From Planctomycetota bacterium (GTDB taxonomy: Bacteria; Planctomycetota; UBA8742; JACQVU01; JANLHZ01), in NCBI GenBank assembly GCA_024653775.1, contig JANLHZ010000083.1:1-42270 (forward strand): a stretch of 42,270 bases of DNA, read 5' to 3'. Numbering within the stretch: the first letter of the stretch is position 1; each line of letters starts with the position of its first letter. The position numbers and the translations under genes are program-made. The notes under the pieces are model-generated. The model worked only from the letters and a program-made list of their open reading frames with translations, searched no databases and had not been told where the DNA came from. Positions 31,995-38,737 of the stretch are shown here, piece after piece.

Positions 31995-33959
31995 CTATAA
32001 TTCGGATGCCGACGCGATTTTGCCTTCGAACGCGCTTTTTGCGACCGTAAGCGGGCTCGCGAGGTAGAGCTTTCCCGGTCCGGAGCGTCCGGAGAAGTTG
32101 CGGTTGATCGCGCTGACCGTCACTTGTTCCGAAGTCGACGAGATTCCGGGACCGCAGCCGATACAAGCCCCGCAGCCGGGTGGGATCAGCTCGACGCCCG
32201 CCGCGAGGAAGTCGTCCACGTAGCCCTTCTTTTTCGCGTACTCCTCGACCGCGTGCGATCCGTATTGAATGTAGAACTTCACGCCTTCCGCAACCTTTTT
32301 GCCCTTCGCGAGTTCCGCGCGGACGACCGACGCGTAGAGATCGAGATCGTGCTCCTTTCCCGCGGTACACGAGCCTCCGTAGGCGATGTCGATCTTGACA
32401 TCCCCGAGATCCGCGACAAGCGCGCCGTTGGTCGGATCGGAGGGAATCCCCTTCTCCGCATCCCCCGGCGTCGCGACCATCGGACGGATGCTTGCGAGGT
32501 CGATCGTATGCACGCCGCCCGCGTACTGCGCGCCCTCGTCCGCGGAGACGAATTTCGCTTTGACTTGATCCACCGTCAAATGTGTTTGTCTCGCGGCGAT
32601 CCACTCCGCGAGTTTATCGTCTCCTTCGAAGATAGCGGTTTTCGCGGTGCATTCTGTCGCCATGTTCGCGACGGTCGCGCGTTCGTCGATGGATAAAGTC
32701 GCGACTCCCGGACCCGTGAATTCCATAATGCGATCGAGGGTCTGCGAGTTCTTGGCGAACGCCTGCAGAATGAAAAGGATCAGATCCTTCGCGGTGACGC
32801 CCTCCGCAAGCCCGCCGATAAGCTCGAAGCGTATCGACTCGGGCACCTTGATCGACGTAAAGCCCGCGTGGATCAGCGCCGCGTATTCGGTTGCGCCGAC
32901 GCCGAATGCGAGCGCGTTCTGGCTGCCACCCATGCAGGTGTGGCTGTCGGTTGCCTGAATGAAGTCCCCCGGCTCGATGAACTTTTCCCGCGCGACCTGA
33001 TGGCAGATTCCGGGGCTTACTCCGTCCTTCGCGCTGTAATCGCGGACTCCCGTGTGCTTCTGGAACTCCACCTGAAGATCCCGCAGCGTCTGGATTTTGC
33101 CGGCAAACGCCTCGAACTTCGGGACTACATCGGTGTAAATCAGGTGGTCCTCAAAAACGGCGAATTTGTCCGGATTCACGATTTTGTAATCGCTACCGTA
33201 CTCCTGCTCGAGAAAGACGTGGACCTGCGCGGTGGTGAACTCGTGGCTGTAGCCGCCGTCGACGTTCACGAGGAGAATGTCGCCGGGTTTCACGAAAAGC
33301 TCGTCGCTAGCGCCATACGCGTGCTTTGCGATGAGCTTCTCGCCGAGGGTCATCGCGCGCTTCGTCGTGGAAGGCGGGTCGATCTTGACGGCACCGTCCT
33401 TCACGGCGCGCTCGAAATTGAAAAGCCCGCCGAGCTCCACGATTTTCGCGCTGATCGGGTCGAGGTCCTTCGTGAACTCGGTAACCGGAATCTCCTCGCC
33501 AGCTTCGAAACGCGCGAGCAGGTCGTAGCCGCCCATCAGCGTGCCCTGGTTGATGTTGTTGCGCGCGTGTATCGGCGCGAAACTCTCCGCGAACACGATA
33601 TCAATGCCGGCGAACTTCTCGCACTGCGCGGCGGTTTCGCGGGACGAGCCGGTGCCCTTGCGCTTTCCGGAGCATATAGCGACGAATCCTCCGTCCATAA
33701 GCGCGCGCTCCGCGAAGATGCGCTTACCTTCGTACATCAGCCCGGCGTATGCATTGAGCGCGATCTCCGCCGGCAAGTGGGAAAAACACACCCACGCGGG
33801 AGTCATCGCGTCGGTGTTGATGTCGTCGAGCAGGTCTTCCGGTTTCACGTCCGATAACGTCAGACGGAGCTTGCCGGCGAGCTGTCCGCGGATCAGCTCT
33901 GGATCCTTGGTGAGATACAAGACGCGATCGGTTTCGCTGAATTTTATTGTTCTGGTCAT
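31995..33959 (-). CDS. Aconitase-family hydratase, swivel domain first
   Basis: A 654-residue [4Fe-4S] (de)hydratase. The swivel domain comes first (~45-170; CSGKRKGTGSSRETA is its signature), followed by the three-domain catalytic part, the order seen in AcnB but without the HEAT-like N-terminal domain. Cluster cysteines are C342 (TDSHTCMGG), C596 and C599 (PPGCGACIGCGPG), plus GSCTAG at ~529-534. The substrate could be citrate/isocitrate, isopropylmalate or a related acid; sequence alone does not decide. ATG 33959 follows AGTGAGGACC. Upstream lies a palindromic repeat and sequence shared with the region upstream of the broken copy at 34.8 kb. Both gene ends are echoed by remnants (28708-28831; 34722-34782). 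Confidence 0.9.
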   Translation of the reverse strand: MTRTIKFSETDRVLYLTKDPELIRGQLAGKLRLTLSDVKPEDLLDDINTDAMTPAWVCFSHLPAEIALNAYAGLMYEGKRIFAERALMDGGFVAICSGKRKGTGSSRETAAQCEKFAGIDIVFAESFAPIHARNNINQGTLMGGYDLLARFEAGEEIPVTEFTKDLDPISAKIVELGGLFNFERAVKDGAVKIDPPSTTKRAMTLGEKLIAKHAYGASDELFVKPGDILLVNVDGGYSHEFTTAQVHVFLEQEYGSDYKIVNPDKFAVFEDHLIYTDVVPKFEAFAGKIQTLRDLQVEFQKHTGVRDYSAKDGVSPGICHQVAREKFIEPGDFIQATDSHTCMGGSQNALAFGVGATEYAALIHAGFTSIKVPESIRFELIGGLAEGVTAKDLILFILQAFAKNSQTLDRIMEFTGPGVATLSIDERATVANMATECTAKTAIFEGDDKLAEWIAARQTHLTVDQVKAKFVSADEGAQYAGGVHTIDLASIRPMVATPGDAEKGIPSDPTNGALVADLGDVKIDIAYGGSCTAGKEHDLDLYASVVRAELAKGKKVAEGVKFYIQYGSHAVEEYAKKKGYVDDFLAAGVELIPPGCGACIGCGPGISSTSEQVTVSAINRNFSGRSGPGKLYLASPLTVAKSAFEGKIASASEL

Positions 33960-33971
33960 TTGGTCCTCACT

Positions 33972-34055
33972 GTGGCACGGTCATCTTGACCGTGGTTTCA
34001 CGATGGCAGGCGAGGATGCCTGCGCTCCCAATCACGGACGGGACGCCCGTGCCAC
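33972..34055. repeat. Dispersed GTGGCAC palindromic repeat (copy 3)
   Basis: Begins GTGGCACGGTCATCTTGACC and ends CGGGACGCCCGTGCCAC, with an extra internal hairpin (GATGGCAGGCGAGGATGCC), making it the longest copy. It sits right upstream of the aconitase-family gene and is followed by ATACAAATTTA, as is copy 4. Confidence 0.85.
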
Positions 34056-34168
34056 ATACAAATTTAAAACACGCGCTCCGTGCGTTTAAGTCCATTCCGA
34101 ATAAAAGACACGGACGGAAAAGTCGTGTGGTGGAACCAGTTCGTGGTAGAATGTTTTTGGAGGTATTT
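34056..34168. other. Upstream region of the aconitase-family gene, repeated at 34.85 kb
   Basis: The stretch after copy 3 (CATACAAATTTAAAACACGC ... GCGTTTAAGTCC) recurs with few changes at 34851-34915, upstream of the broken 5' end. The antitoxin ribosome site TTGGAGGTATTT ends this gap. Confidence 0.7.
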
Positions 34169-34366
34169 ATGAATGCGTTCAAATTTCATTCCGTGGTTCA
34201 GGAAGGCGGAGTGGTCGAGGTGCCGACCGTCCCGCTGCCCAAGGGATCGAGAATCGAGATCATCATACTGCCTGAAGACGAATCGCTCGATCTTTCGAAA
34301 GCATCCGAAAGCAGTCTCGATTTTTGGGATAATCCAGTGGACGACGCAGTGTGGAACGATGCCTGA
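34169..34366 (+). CDS. Antitoxin of a MazF-type pair
   Basis: A 65-residue protein beginning MNAFKFHSVVQEGGVVEVP followed by LPKGSRIEIIILP, the beta-hairpin swap-type DNA-binding start of AbrB/DUF104-like antitoxins, and ending in an acidic toxin-binding tail (SLDFWDNPVDDAVW). ATG 34169 follows TTGGAGGTATTT. It overlaps the toxin start by 8 bp, the usual coupling in type II systems. The pair is inserted between the aconitase-family gene and the 5' remnant of its relative. Confidence 0.8.
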   Translation: MNAFKFHSVVQEGGVVEVPTVPLPKGSRIEIIILPEDESLDLSKASESSLDFWDNPVDDAVWNDA

Positions 34367-34703
34367 CCAACGAGATTTGATCCTTATTCCAGTGCCTTTT
34401 TCCGATTTGACTTCTAACAAGCGCCGACCTGTTGTCGTCATTTCGAACGACAACTATAACTCATCGAATTCCGACATCGTGGTGGTGGCAGTCACCTCGA
34501 ACGTAAAAAAAAGAAGCTTCGCAATTCCGCTGGAACAGAGCGATCTGGAATCCGGTTACCTTAAAGCGCCAAGTATGATTCGAGCCGACAAGATATATAC
34601 TCTGAACAAATCTATCTCCGTTCGAACAGTTGGCAAGGTCAAGGTATCCGTTTTAGGCGAAATCAAGGACTCGATACTTGAGTTGATGCGCAAGGAGAAA
34701 TGA
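34359..34703 (+). CDS. MazF/PemK-like endoribonuclease toxin
   Basis: A 114-residue toxin of the MazF/PemK fold: DLILIPVPFSDLTSNKRRPV with the conserved RRP(V) after the first strand, VVISNDNYNS, AVTSN, the S-x-M-I-R-x-D region (APSMIRADKIYTL), and a C-terminal helix (LGEIKDSILELMRK). MazF toxins cleave single-stranded mRNA at short sites. The ATG at 34359 overlaps the antitoxin stop, so translation is coupled. Codon use is AT-richer than the core genes. Confidence 0.9.
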   Translation: MPDQRDLILIPVPFSDLTSNKRRPVVVISNDNYNSSNSDIVVVAVTSNVKKRSFAIPLEQSDLESGYLKAPSMIRADKIYTLNKSISVRTVGKVKVSVLGEIKDSILELMRKEK

Positions 34704-34721
34704 TTCGGAATTGATCCGCTC

Positions 34722-34782
34722 CGGGATCTTTCGTCAGATACAAGACGCGATCGTTCACGTTAAACTTTATCGTTCTGGTCAT
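34722..34782 (-). pseudogene. Truncated 5' end of an aconitase-family gene
   Basis: Reading from ATG 34782 leftward gives MTRTIKFNVNDRVLYLTKDP, 17 of 20 residues identical to the start of the intact gene at 33959 (about 82 percent DNA identity over 60 bp). Homology ends with a small indel just before the toxin gene stop. A ribosome site (TTGGAG) and the upstream repeat region are retained. Only the first ~20 codons survive. Confidence 0.85.
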
Positions 34783-34800
34783 CGTAGCTCCAACTGACAG

Positions 34801-34850
34801 GTGGCACGGGCATCTTGCCCGTGTTTCCACGGGCGGGACGCCCGTGCCAC
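34801..34850. repeat. Dispersed GTGGCAC palindromic repeat (copy 4)
   Basis: GTGGCACGGGCATCTTGCCC ... GGGCGGGACGCCCGTGCCAC, a near-perfect hairpin. Its right flank ATACAAATTTAGAACACGC matches the flank of copy 3, so the whole upstream region is duplicated. Confidence 0.9.
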
Positions 34851-35008
34851 ATACAAATTTAGAACACGCGCCTTCCGCGTTTAAGTCCCTTTAGAATTAA
34901 ACGATTAACTCCTCTCGTTGATCGTCTTTCGCGATTAAATTAATCTGCTCCATTATGAATCCCTTTCCAGGAAGCAGAGGGAATTTTATTCGTGACCACG
35001 CAACCCCT

Positions 35009-35695
35009 ATGACAAAACGAGCTGTAGTACTGTTGTCCGGCGGACTCGATTCCGCGACGGCTTTTGCAATCGCGAAAAGCGAGGGCTACGAGGTCGTCGC
35101 GCTTTCGTTTCGCTACGGGCAGCGTCACGCGGTCGAGCTTACCGCCGCGGCGAAGGTAGCGGAGGCGCTTGGCGCGGAGGACCATCGAGTTGTCGACATC
35201 GATCTCCGCGCGTTCGGAGGGAGCGCGCTCACAGCGGACATCGCGGTGCCGAAGGATCGCGACGAATCGCAGATGTCCTCGGACATCCCTGTTACCTACG
35301 TTCCCGCGCGTAACACGATCTTTCTTTCGTTCGCGCTTGCGCTCGCGGAGGTGACAGACAGCCGTGGGATTTTCATCGGCGTGAACGCGCTCGACTACTC
35401 CGGCTATCCGGACTGCCGTCCGGAGTACGTCGCGGCGTTCCGCGCGGTGGCGCGCCTCGCGACGAAGGCTGGAGTCGAGGGCAGGGGCGCGATGATCGTT
35501 GCTCCGCTGATCGACAAGACGAAGGCTGAGATCATCGAACTCGGCGCGCGCCTCGGCGTTCCCTACGAACTCACCGTCTCCTGCTACGATCCGTCGGACG
35601 ACGGCGCCGCGTGCGGTCGCTGCGATTCCTGCACCCTCCGCAGGAAGGGTTTCGAGGCGGCTGGGATCGAGGATCCGACGCGGTACACAGACTAG
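35009..35695 (+). CDS. queC: 7-cyano-7-deazaguanine synthase QueC
   Basis: A 228-residue ATP-dependent enzyme that turns carboxy-deazaguanine into preQ0 for queuosine tRNA modification. The PP-loop is [14 protein letters not shown]; further signatures are [37 protein letters not shown] and the zinc cysteines in [16 protein letters not shown] near the C-terminus. ATG 35009 is preferred; an in-frame ATG at 34955 would add 18 residues, and neither has a good ribosome site. Its stop TAG overlaps the stop of the convergent HEPN gene in a shared CTAG. The last ~75 bp are repeated twice downstream. Confidence 0.95.
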   Translation: MTKRAVVLLSGGLDSATAFAIAKSEGYEVVALSFRYGQRHAVELTAAAKVAEALGAEDHRVVDIDLRAFGGSALTADIAVPKDRDESQMSSDIPVTYVPARNTIFLSFALALAEVTDSRGIFIGVNALDYSGYPDCRPEYVAAFRAVARLATKAGVEGRGAMIVAPLIDKTKAEIIELGARLGVPYELTVSCYDPSDDGAACGRCDSCTLRRKGFEAAGIEDPTRYTD

Positions 35696-35762
35696 CGTTT
35701 TCCGTACATTCTTTCGATATACTTCGCCATCGCCTCGCCGATCTTTATTGCGGGGATTTTGT
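35621..35762 (+). repeat. queC-end repeat, copy 1 (in functional queC and HEPN gene 1 tail)
   Basis: Spans the last 75 bp of queC, the shared CTAG and the last ~70 bp of the convergent HEPN gene. It aligns to 36526-36668 with one 1-bp insertion and about a dozen mismatches, nearly all in the queC part. The HEPN-tail part differs at only two positions. Confidence 0.9.
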
Positions 35763-36135
35763 CCAGCGATGCAAGGACTATGGAGGCTGTGTTTATAGAT
35801 TCCTCGGCGTCGTGAAATGAGAATTTCGCCTTGCTCAGATTGTAGTCGGCTTTGTTTCTTCCGTTCTGCAAGCGCTCCACATCTATGCAGATTCTCTTTA
35901 TAGGTTTGTAATCGCTGCCACGTAAATATGCCAGCAGCGGTTTGTGGCCGACGCTTTCCGATTTTGCAATTCCAGCTTTCTGACGAGAGGTTTTGTCGCA
36001 GTTTGCGAAAGCGATTTCTCTTAGTGTCAGGAATACAGCGTAATACGATCTGCCGATGATTGTTCGATAGTCGGCTTCGGTAGTCGCGTGCGCAAGCAGC
36101 TTTTCAGCGGTTTGAAGAAATGACTTTCCCTGCAT
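35692..36135 (-). CDS. HEPN (UPF0332-like) protein, cassette 1
   Basis: A 147-residue helical protein of the UPF0332/HEPN type: [49 protein letters not shown], a central RNKADYNL, and the C-terminal [24 protein letters not shown] domains are often RNases acting as toxins or defence effectors. The canonical R-x6-H reads R-x6-L here (GRSYYAVFL), so RNase activity by the usual mechanism is doubtful. It follows its partner gene by 5 bp (36141-36461), consistent with a two-gene toxin-antitoxin-like unit. Its 20-residue C-terminal tail is almost identical to that of the second cassette although the body is diverged. Confidence 0.75.
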   Translation of the reverse strand: MQGKSFLQTAEKLLAHATTEADYRTIIGRSYYAVFLTLREIAFANCDKTSRQKAGIAKSESVGHKPLLAYLRGSDYKPIKRICIDVERLQNGRNKADYNLSKAKFSFHDAEESINTASIVLASLDKIPAIKIGEAMAKYIERMYGKR

Positions 36136-36140
36136 TGTCT

Positions 36141-36461
36141 TTAGTCCGGCCAGTGGCGCACAAGACCAATAAGATCTCGCTTATCGGGAAAAGCAGTCTC
36201 CAGTTCTTCCAGAAAATCGTGATACTTCTCGCGGAACGCCGAATAGTCGAGGGTGGAACAAATAACTGTGAAGATCAGAATTTCTTCGCTTTCCTCCGGA
36301 ATTTCCGGCTGAAGATAAATTTCGATCCCTTCGTCGCCGAAACTTTTCGGAAGCTCGATCTCCATCCATTTGACCGCATCCTCGAGTTCGTGACTCTTGA
36401 TGAACTCGAGCGCGTCGTCTTCCATGGTGGCGGCGCACTTGCCATTTAAGACTTTTGTCAT
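36141..36461 (-). CDS. Partner protein of HEPN, cassette 1
   Basis: A 106-residue acidic protein: MTKVLNGKCAATMEDDALEF, AVKWMEIELPKSFGDEGIEI, YLQPEIPEESEEILIFTV and a C-terminal helical end. I do not recognise a named family; the beta-strand-like VICS and ILIFTV segments after an acidic N-terminus would suit an antitoxin or nucleotidyltransferase-like fold, but no catalytic motif is seen. ATG 36461 follows AAAGGAACC. The first ~20 codons and the upstream 55 bp are nearly identical to cassette 2 (36401-36516 against 37295-37410, 111 of 116). Confidence 0.65.
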   Translation of the reverse strand: MTKVLNGKCAATMEDDALEFIKSHELEDAVKWMEIELPKSFGDEGIEIYLQPEIPEESEEILIFTVICSTLDYSAFREKYHDFLEELETAFPDKRDLIGLVRHWPD

Positions 36462-36516
36462 AGCGGTTCCTTTCAGTCGAAGGAATGATACCACGCTCGC
36501 TCGGATGTCGCAATAT
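36401..36516. repeat. Cassette head repeat, copy 1 (promoter and partner N-terminus)
   Basis: Matches 37295-37410 at about 111 of 116 positions, ending abruptly at CAATAT. It covers the first ~20 codons of the partner gene, its ribosome site and ~55 bp upstream, so both cassettes have the same promoter region. Confidence 0.9.
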
Positions 36517-36525
36517 GGCTTCCGT

Positions 36526-36668
36526 TGCGATTCCTGGGCCCTCCGGCGCAAGGGATTCGAAGCGGCGGGGATCGAAGGATCCGACGCGGTACATAGACTA
36601 GCGTTTTCCGTACATTCTTTCGATATACTTCGCCATCGCCTCGCCGATCTTTGCTGCGGGGATTTTGT
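36526..36668 (+). repeat. queC-end repeat, copy 2
   Basis: Second copy of the queC 3' end plus HEPN tail. A 1-bp insertion shifts the queC frame and the zinc cysteine reads TGG (Trp), so the queC part is decayed; the HEPN part is in use as the C-terminus of HEPN gene 2. Confidence 0.9.
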
Positions 36669-37041
36669 ATATCAACTCCAATATCTTTTCTGCAAAGGCG
36701 ATCGCGTCTTCCGCGTTTTGAATCGTGAACGGCTTCCTCGCAAGTTTGTAATCGGATTCGATTCGCTTCGCTTGCAGTTCTCTCAGAAATTTCCAGGTCT
36801 TTTTCACGGATCCATCGCTGGATTCATTCAAATATGAAAGTAGAGAGAGATGGCCGACGTTCTCCGACTTTTTGATACCAGCCTTGATTCTTATCTTCGA
36901 ATCGCAGTTTTCGAAAGCGAGTTCTCTAAGCGTTAGAAAACAAGCGTAGTATGCCCGGCTGACCACGCTGCGATAATCGAAGTCTTCAGTTCCGTGCGCA
37001 ATGATGAGCTTCGCCGTGTCAAGAAATCCGCTCCCCGGCAT
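36598..37041 (-). CDS. HEPN (UPF0332-like) protein, cassette 2
   Basis: A 147-residue paralogue of the cassette-1 HEPN protein: FLDTAKLIIAHGTEDFDYRS, VVSRAYYACFLTLRELAF, NVGHLSLLSYL and RIESDYKLARKPF. The body is clearly diverged from cassette 1 while the last 20 residues ([20 protein letters not shown]) differ at one position. As in cassette 1, R-x6-H reads R-x6-L (SRAYYACFL). The start lies 2 bp after the partner's stop, so the genes are tightly coupled. The stop uses the CTAG of queC-end copy 2. Confidence 0.75.
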   Translation of the reverse strand: MPGSGFLDTAKLIIAHGTEDFDYRSVVSRAYYACFLTLRELAFENCDSKIRIKAGIKKSENVGHLSLLSYLNESSDGSVKKTWKFLRELQAKRIESDYKLARKPFTIQNAEDAIAFAEKILELIYKIPAAKIGEAMAKYIERMYGKR

Positions 37042-37043
37042 AT

Positions 37044-37355
37044 TCAGTTCCTTGTAACCACTAGCAAACCGAGCGAACTTGGAAACAGGTCTTCAAGGCA
37101 ATCTGTGAATTCGTCGGTTTGTTCAAGAAACTCCCTCGATCCGAGACTTGAGCAGGTGAGCGAGACAATCAGTACCTCCTCGCACTCCTCTGGAATCTCC
37201 GGCTGGAGGTATATTTCGCAGCCTTCATCGCCGAAGAATTTGGGGATCTCGGTTTCCATCCAAGCGAGCGCTTCTTCGAGTCCATTACGCTTGATGAACT
37301 CGATCGCGTCGTCTTCCATGGTGGCGGTGTGCTTGCCATTTAAGACTTTTGTCAT
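37044..37355 (-). CDS. Partner protein of HEPN, cassette 2
   Basis: A 103-residue paralogue of the cassette-1 partner: MTKVLNGKHTATMEDDAIEF, EALAWMETEIPKFFGDEGCE, IYLQPEIPEECEEVLIVSL, ending in SLGLLVVTRN. The identity to cassette 1 is high for the first ~20 residues and falls toward the C-terminus. ATG 37355 follows AAAGGAACCG, as in cassette 1. Function is unknown; a role as antitoxin or regulator of the HEPN protein is inferred from the coupling only. Confidence 0.65.
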   Translation of the reverse strand: MTKVLNGKHTATMEDDAIEFIKRNGLEEALAWMETEIPKFFGDEGCEIYLQPEIPEECEEVLIVSLTCSSLGSREFLEQTDEFTDCLEDLFPSSLGLLVVTRN

Positions 37356-37410
37356 CGCGGTTCCTTTCAGTCGAAGGAATGATACCACGCTCGCTCGGAT
37401 GTCGCAATAT
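37295..37410. repeat. Cassette head repeat, copy 2
   Basis: See 36401-36516. Ends at the same CAATAT, after which the queC-end copy 3 follows within a few bases, just as copy 2 follows in cassette 1. Confidence 0.9.
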
Positions 37411-37414
37411 CGAT

Positions 37415-37464
37415 TGCGCCGGAAGGGTTTCGAGGCGGCTCCGATCAAAGATCCGACGCGGTAT
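37415..37464 (+). repeat. queC-end repeat, copy 3 (truncated)
   Basis: Carries codons for [18 protein letters not shown] and a stop TGA in the queC frame, so it corresponds to the last ~17 codons of queC. The leftward membrane-protein gene ends inside it, borrowing its stop and last codons. Confidence 0.85.
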
Positions 37465-38146
37465 GTTTGAGATCGTTCAGAGCATCGTGATACTTCACGA
37501 TCAGATTCAACTTTCGCGCGCATTTCGATTGGACAACACCCGAAAAAATCGTCACGAAAACCATAAAGACGACCTCTCCCGCCACAGCACCCCAGGTGAC
37601 GCCGATGGATTTGGCATGTTCGAAGGACGAATATTCTTCCCAAACTCCGAAATCAAACGCCGATTGCGAAACGCAGTACATCCAGATCATCGCGGCCGAC
37701 GCTGCGGCTACAATCAAAGGCATCGCGATGAGATAAAACCTCCGCCTTCGAAGTTCGTTTTTGGTTTCCGTCACGATCGCTTCATCATTCGGATTCATTT
37801 GGGTTGAATGCGTGCGTCGAATCTTCGAGTGGAGATCGAGAAGTGTTTCGTCCGCCTGGCCGACTGTCAGCGAACGCAGCCAGGTTCCCGCGGCAATCGC
37901 CCACACACCCGCTATCGTGCAAAACGCAACCGTCATCGTAAGGCTCAGCAGTCGCACCGTGTCGAAGGTGTGATTTCGAGCTTCCTGCAGATGCCCGCTG
38001 AAGAAAAGCTGGTGCATCCTTATGGCAACAGCAATCAGCACGATGGTCATCGCCGGGCCGAGCCATTTCATTAGTTTTTGAAATCGCACCCGCCAGCGCG
38101 CGTGCTCGATGAATTTTTCGTAACTTGGTCGTTTAAAAATCTGCAT
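37445..38146 (-). CDS. Four-helix membrane protein, unknown function
   Basis: A ~233-residue inner-membrane protein (ATG 38146; a longer frame to 38260 is possible). Four hydrophobic segments: WLGPAMTIVLIAVAIRMHQL, RLLSLTMTVAFCTIAGVWAI, FYLIAMPLIVAAASAAMIWM and GAVAGEVVFMVFVTIFSGVV. A polar loop with charged helix (TETKNELRRRRF) lies between TM2 and TM3. Its C-terminal 8-9 residues are encoded by queC-end copy 3, so the gene end was replaced by that repeat. A TATAAT at about 38167-38172 on the minus strand suits the 38146 start. It may be a third cassette's cargo; no partner gene is seen. Confidence 0.6.
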   Translation of the reverse strand: MQIFKRPSYEKFIEHARWRVRFQKLMKWLGPAMTIVLIAVAIRMHQLFFSGHLQEARNHTFDTVRLLSLTMTVAFCTIAGVWAIAAGTWLRSLTVGQADETLLDLHSKIRRTHSTQMNPNDEAIVTETKNELRRRRFYLIAMPLIVAAASAAMIWMYCVSQSAFDFGVWEEYSSFEHAKSIGVTWGAVAGEVVFMVFVTIFSGVVQSKCARKLNLIVKYHDALNDLKHTASDL

Positions 38147-38298
38147 CGACAGTCCCAAGGTTTTAAATATTATACTCCAAAGCCGTCGCATGCGTTCGTG
38201 ACCTTTTCCAGAATTTACCGGACGTTTTTCATCGCCAAAGGGGTGCGAACACAATTTCATGTAAACGAAGTGTTAGATGTCAGACAAGTGTCGGTGAA

Positions 38299-38352
38299 CC
38301 ACGAGGCATCGGCGTCTCGCCGACGATTTCACGGGCAGGATGCCCCCGCCAC
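38299..38352. repeat. Dispersed GTGGCAC palindromic repeat (copy 5)
   Basis: CCACGAGGCATCGGCGTCTC ... TTTCACGGGCAGGATGCCCCCGCCAC, a degenerate copy sharing the TTTCACGGGCAgGATGCCC core with copy 1. Confidence 0.7.
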
Positions 38353-38448
38353 GCACAGGAATCGCCAGAGACGTTGTAATGGACGCGGTTTACAGAGGTT
38401 TACCGTCGATATTCTGTTTTGTGCCCATATAGCGTCATTTTTCAAAAA

Positions 38449-38482
38449 TTGACACTATCGAAATTCGCATCGAATTTCGATA
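38449..38482. promoter_or_regulatory. 27-bp palindrome next to TTGACA
   Basis: TATCGAAATTCG (38456-38467) and CGAATTTCGATA (38471-38482) are perfect 12-bp arms with loop CAT. TTGACA (38449-38454) directly precedes it, so a repressor bound here would overlap a promoter. No gene with a ribosome site follows, so the target is unclear. Confidence 0.45.
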
Positions 38483-38711
38483 TAAGATCATTACTAATAG
38501 TATCTACTCACTGAAATAATATTCATTTGTAACTTAATAGATTGTTTATATGCTACGAAAAGAACGCTTTATTGTGCTGGTCCCGCGAACAGAGGCGCAA
38601 AGTCAGGAAGCGAGAAACAATAGACTGCAAACTTTTCTCATACCGTGTTTGTTCGTGTTTACGCCTGGGACACGTGCTTTACCGAAACGCCACCTTGAAT
38701 CAAACAAGGCG

Positions 38712-38737
38712 TCTGCATAAATCCGCGTGCGCACCCC
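38712..38737 (+). repeat. 26-nt repeat, copy B
   Basis: 24 of 26 positions identical to 17783-17808, in another intergenic region 21 kb away. Confidence 0.6.

Noticed and set aside
32868-33857. Rightward open frame opposite the aconitase-family gene
   Set aside because: Antisense to a protein with intact cluster cysteines and swivel motif; no ribosome site or domain.
34801-34850. Sigma-54-like TGGCAC...TTGC inside the GTGGCAC repeats
   Set aside because: The GG-to-GC spacing is 14 rather than 12, and the sequence is explained by the palindromic repeat.
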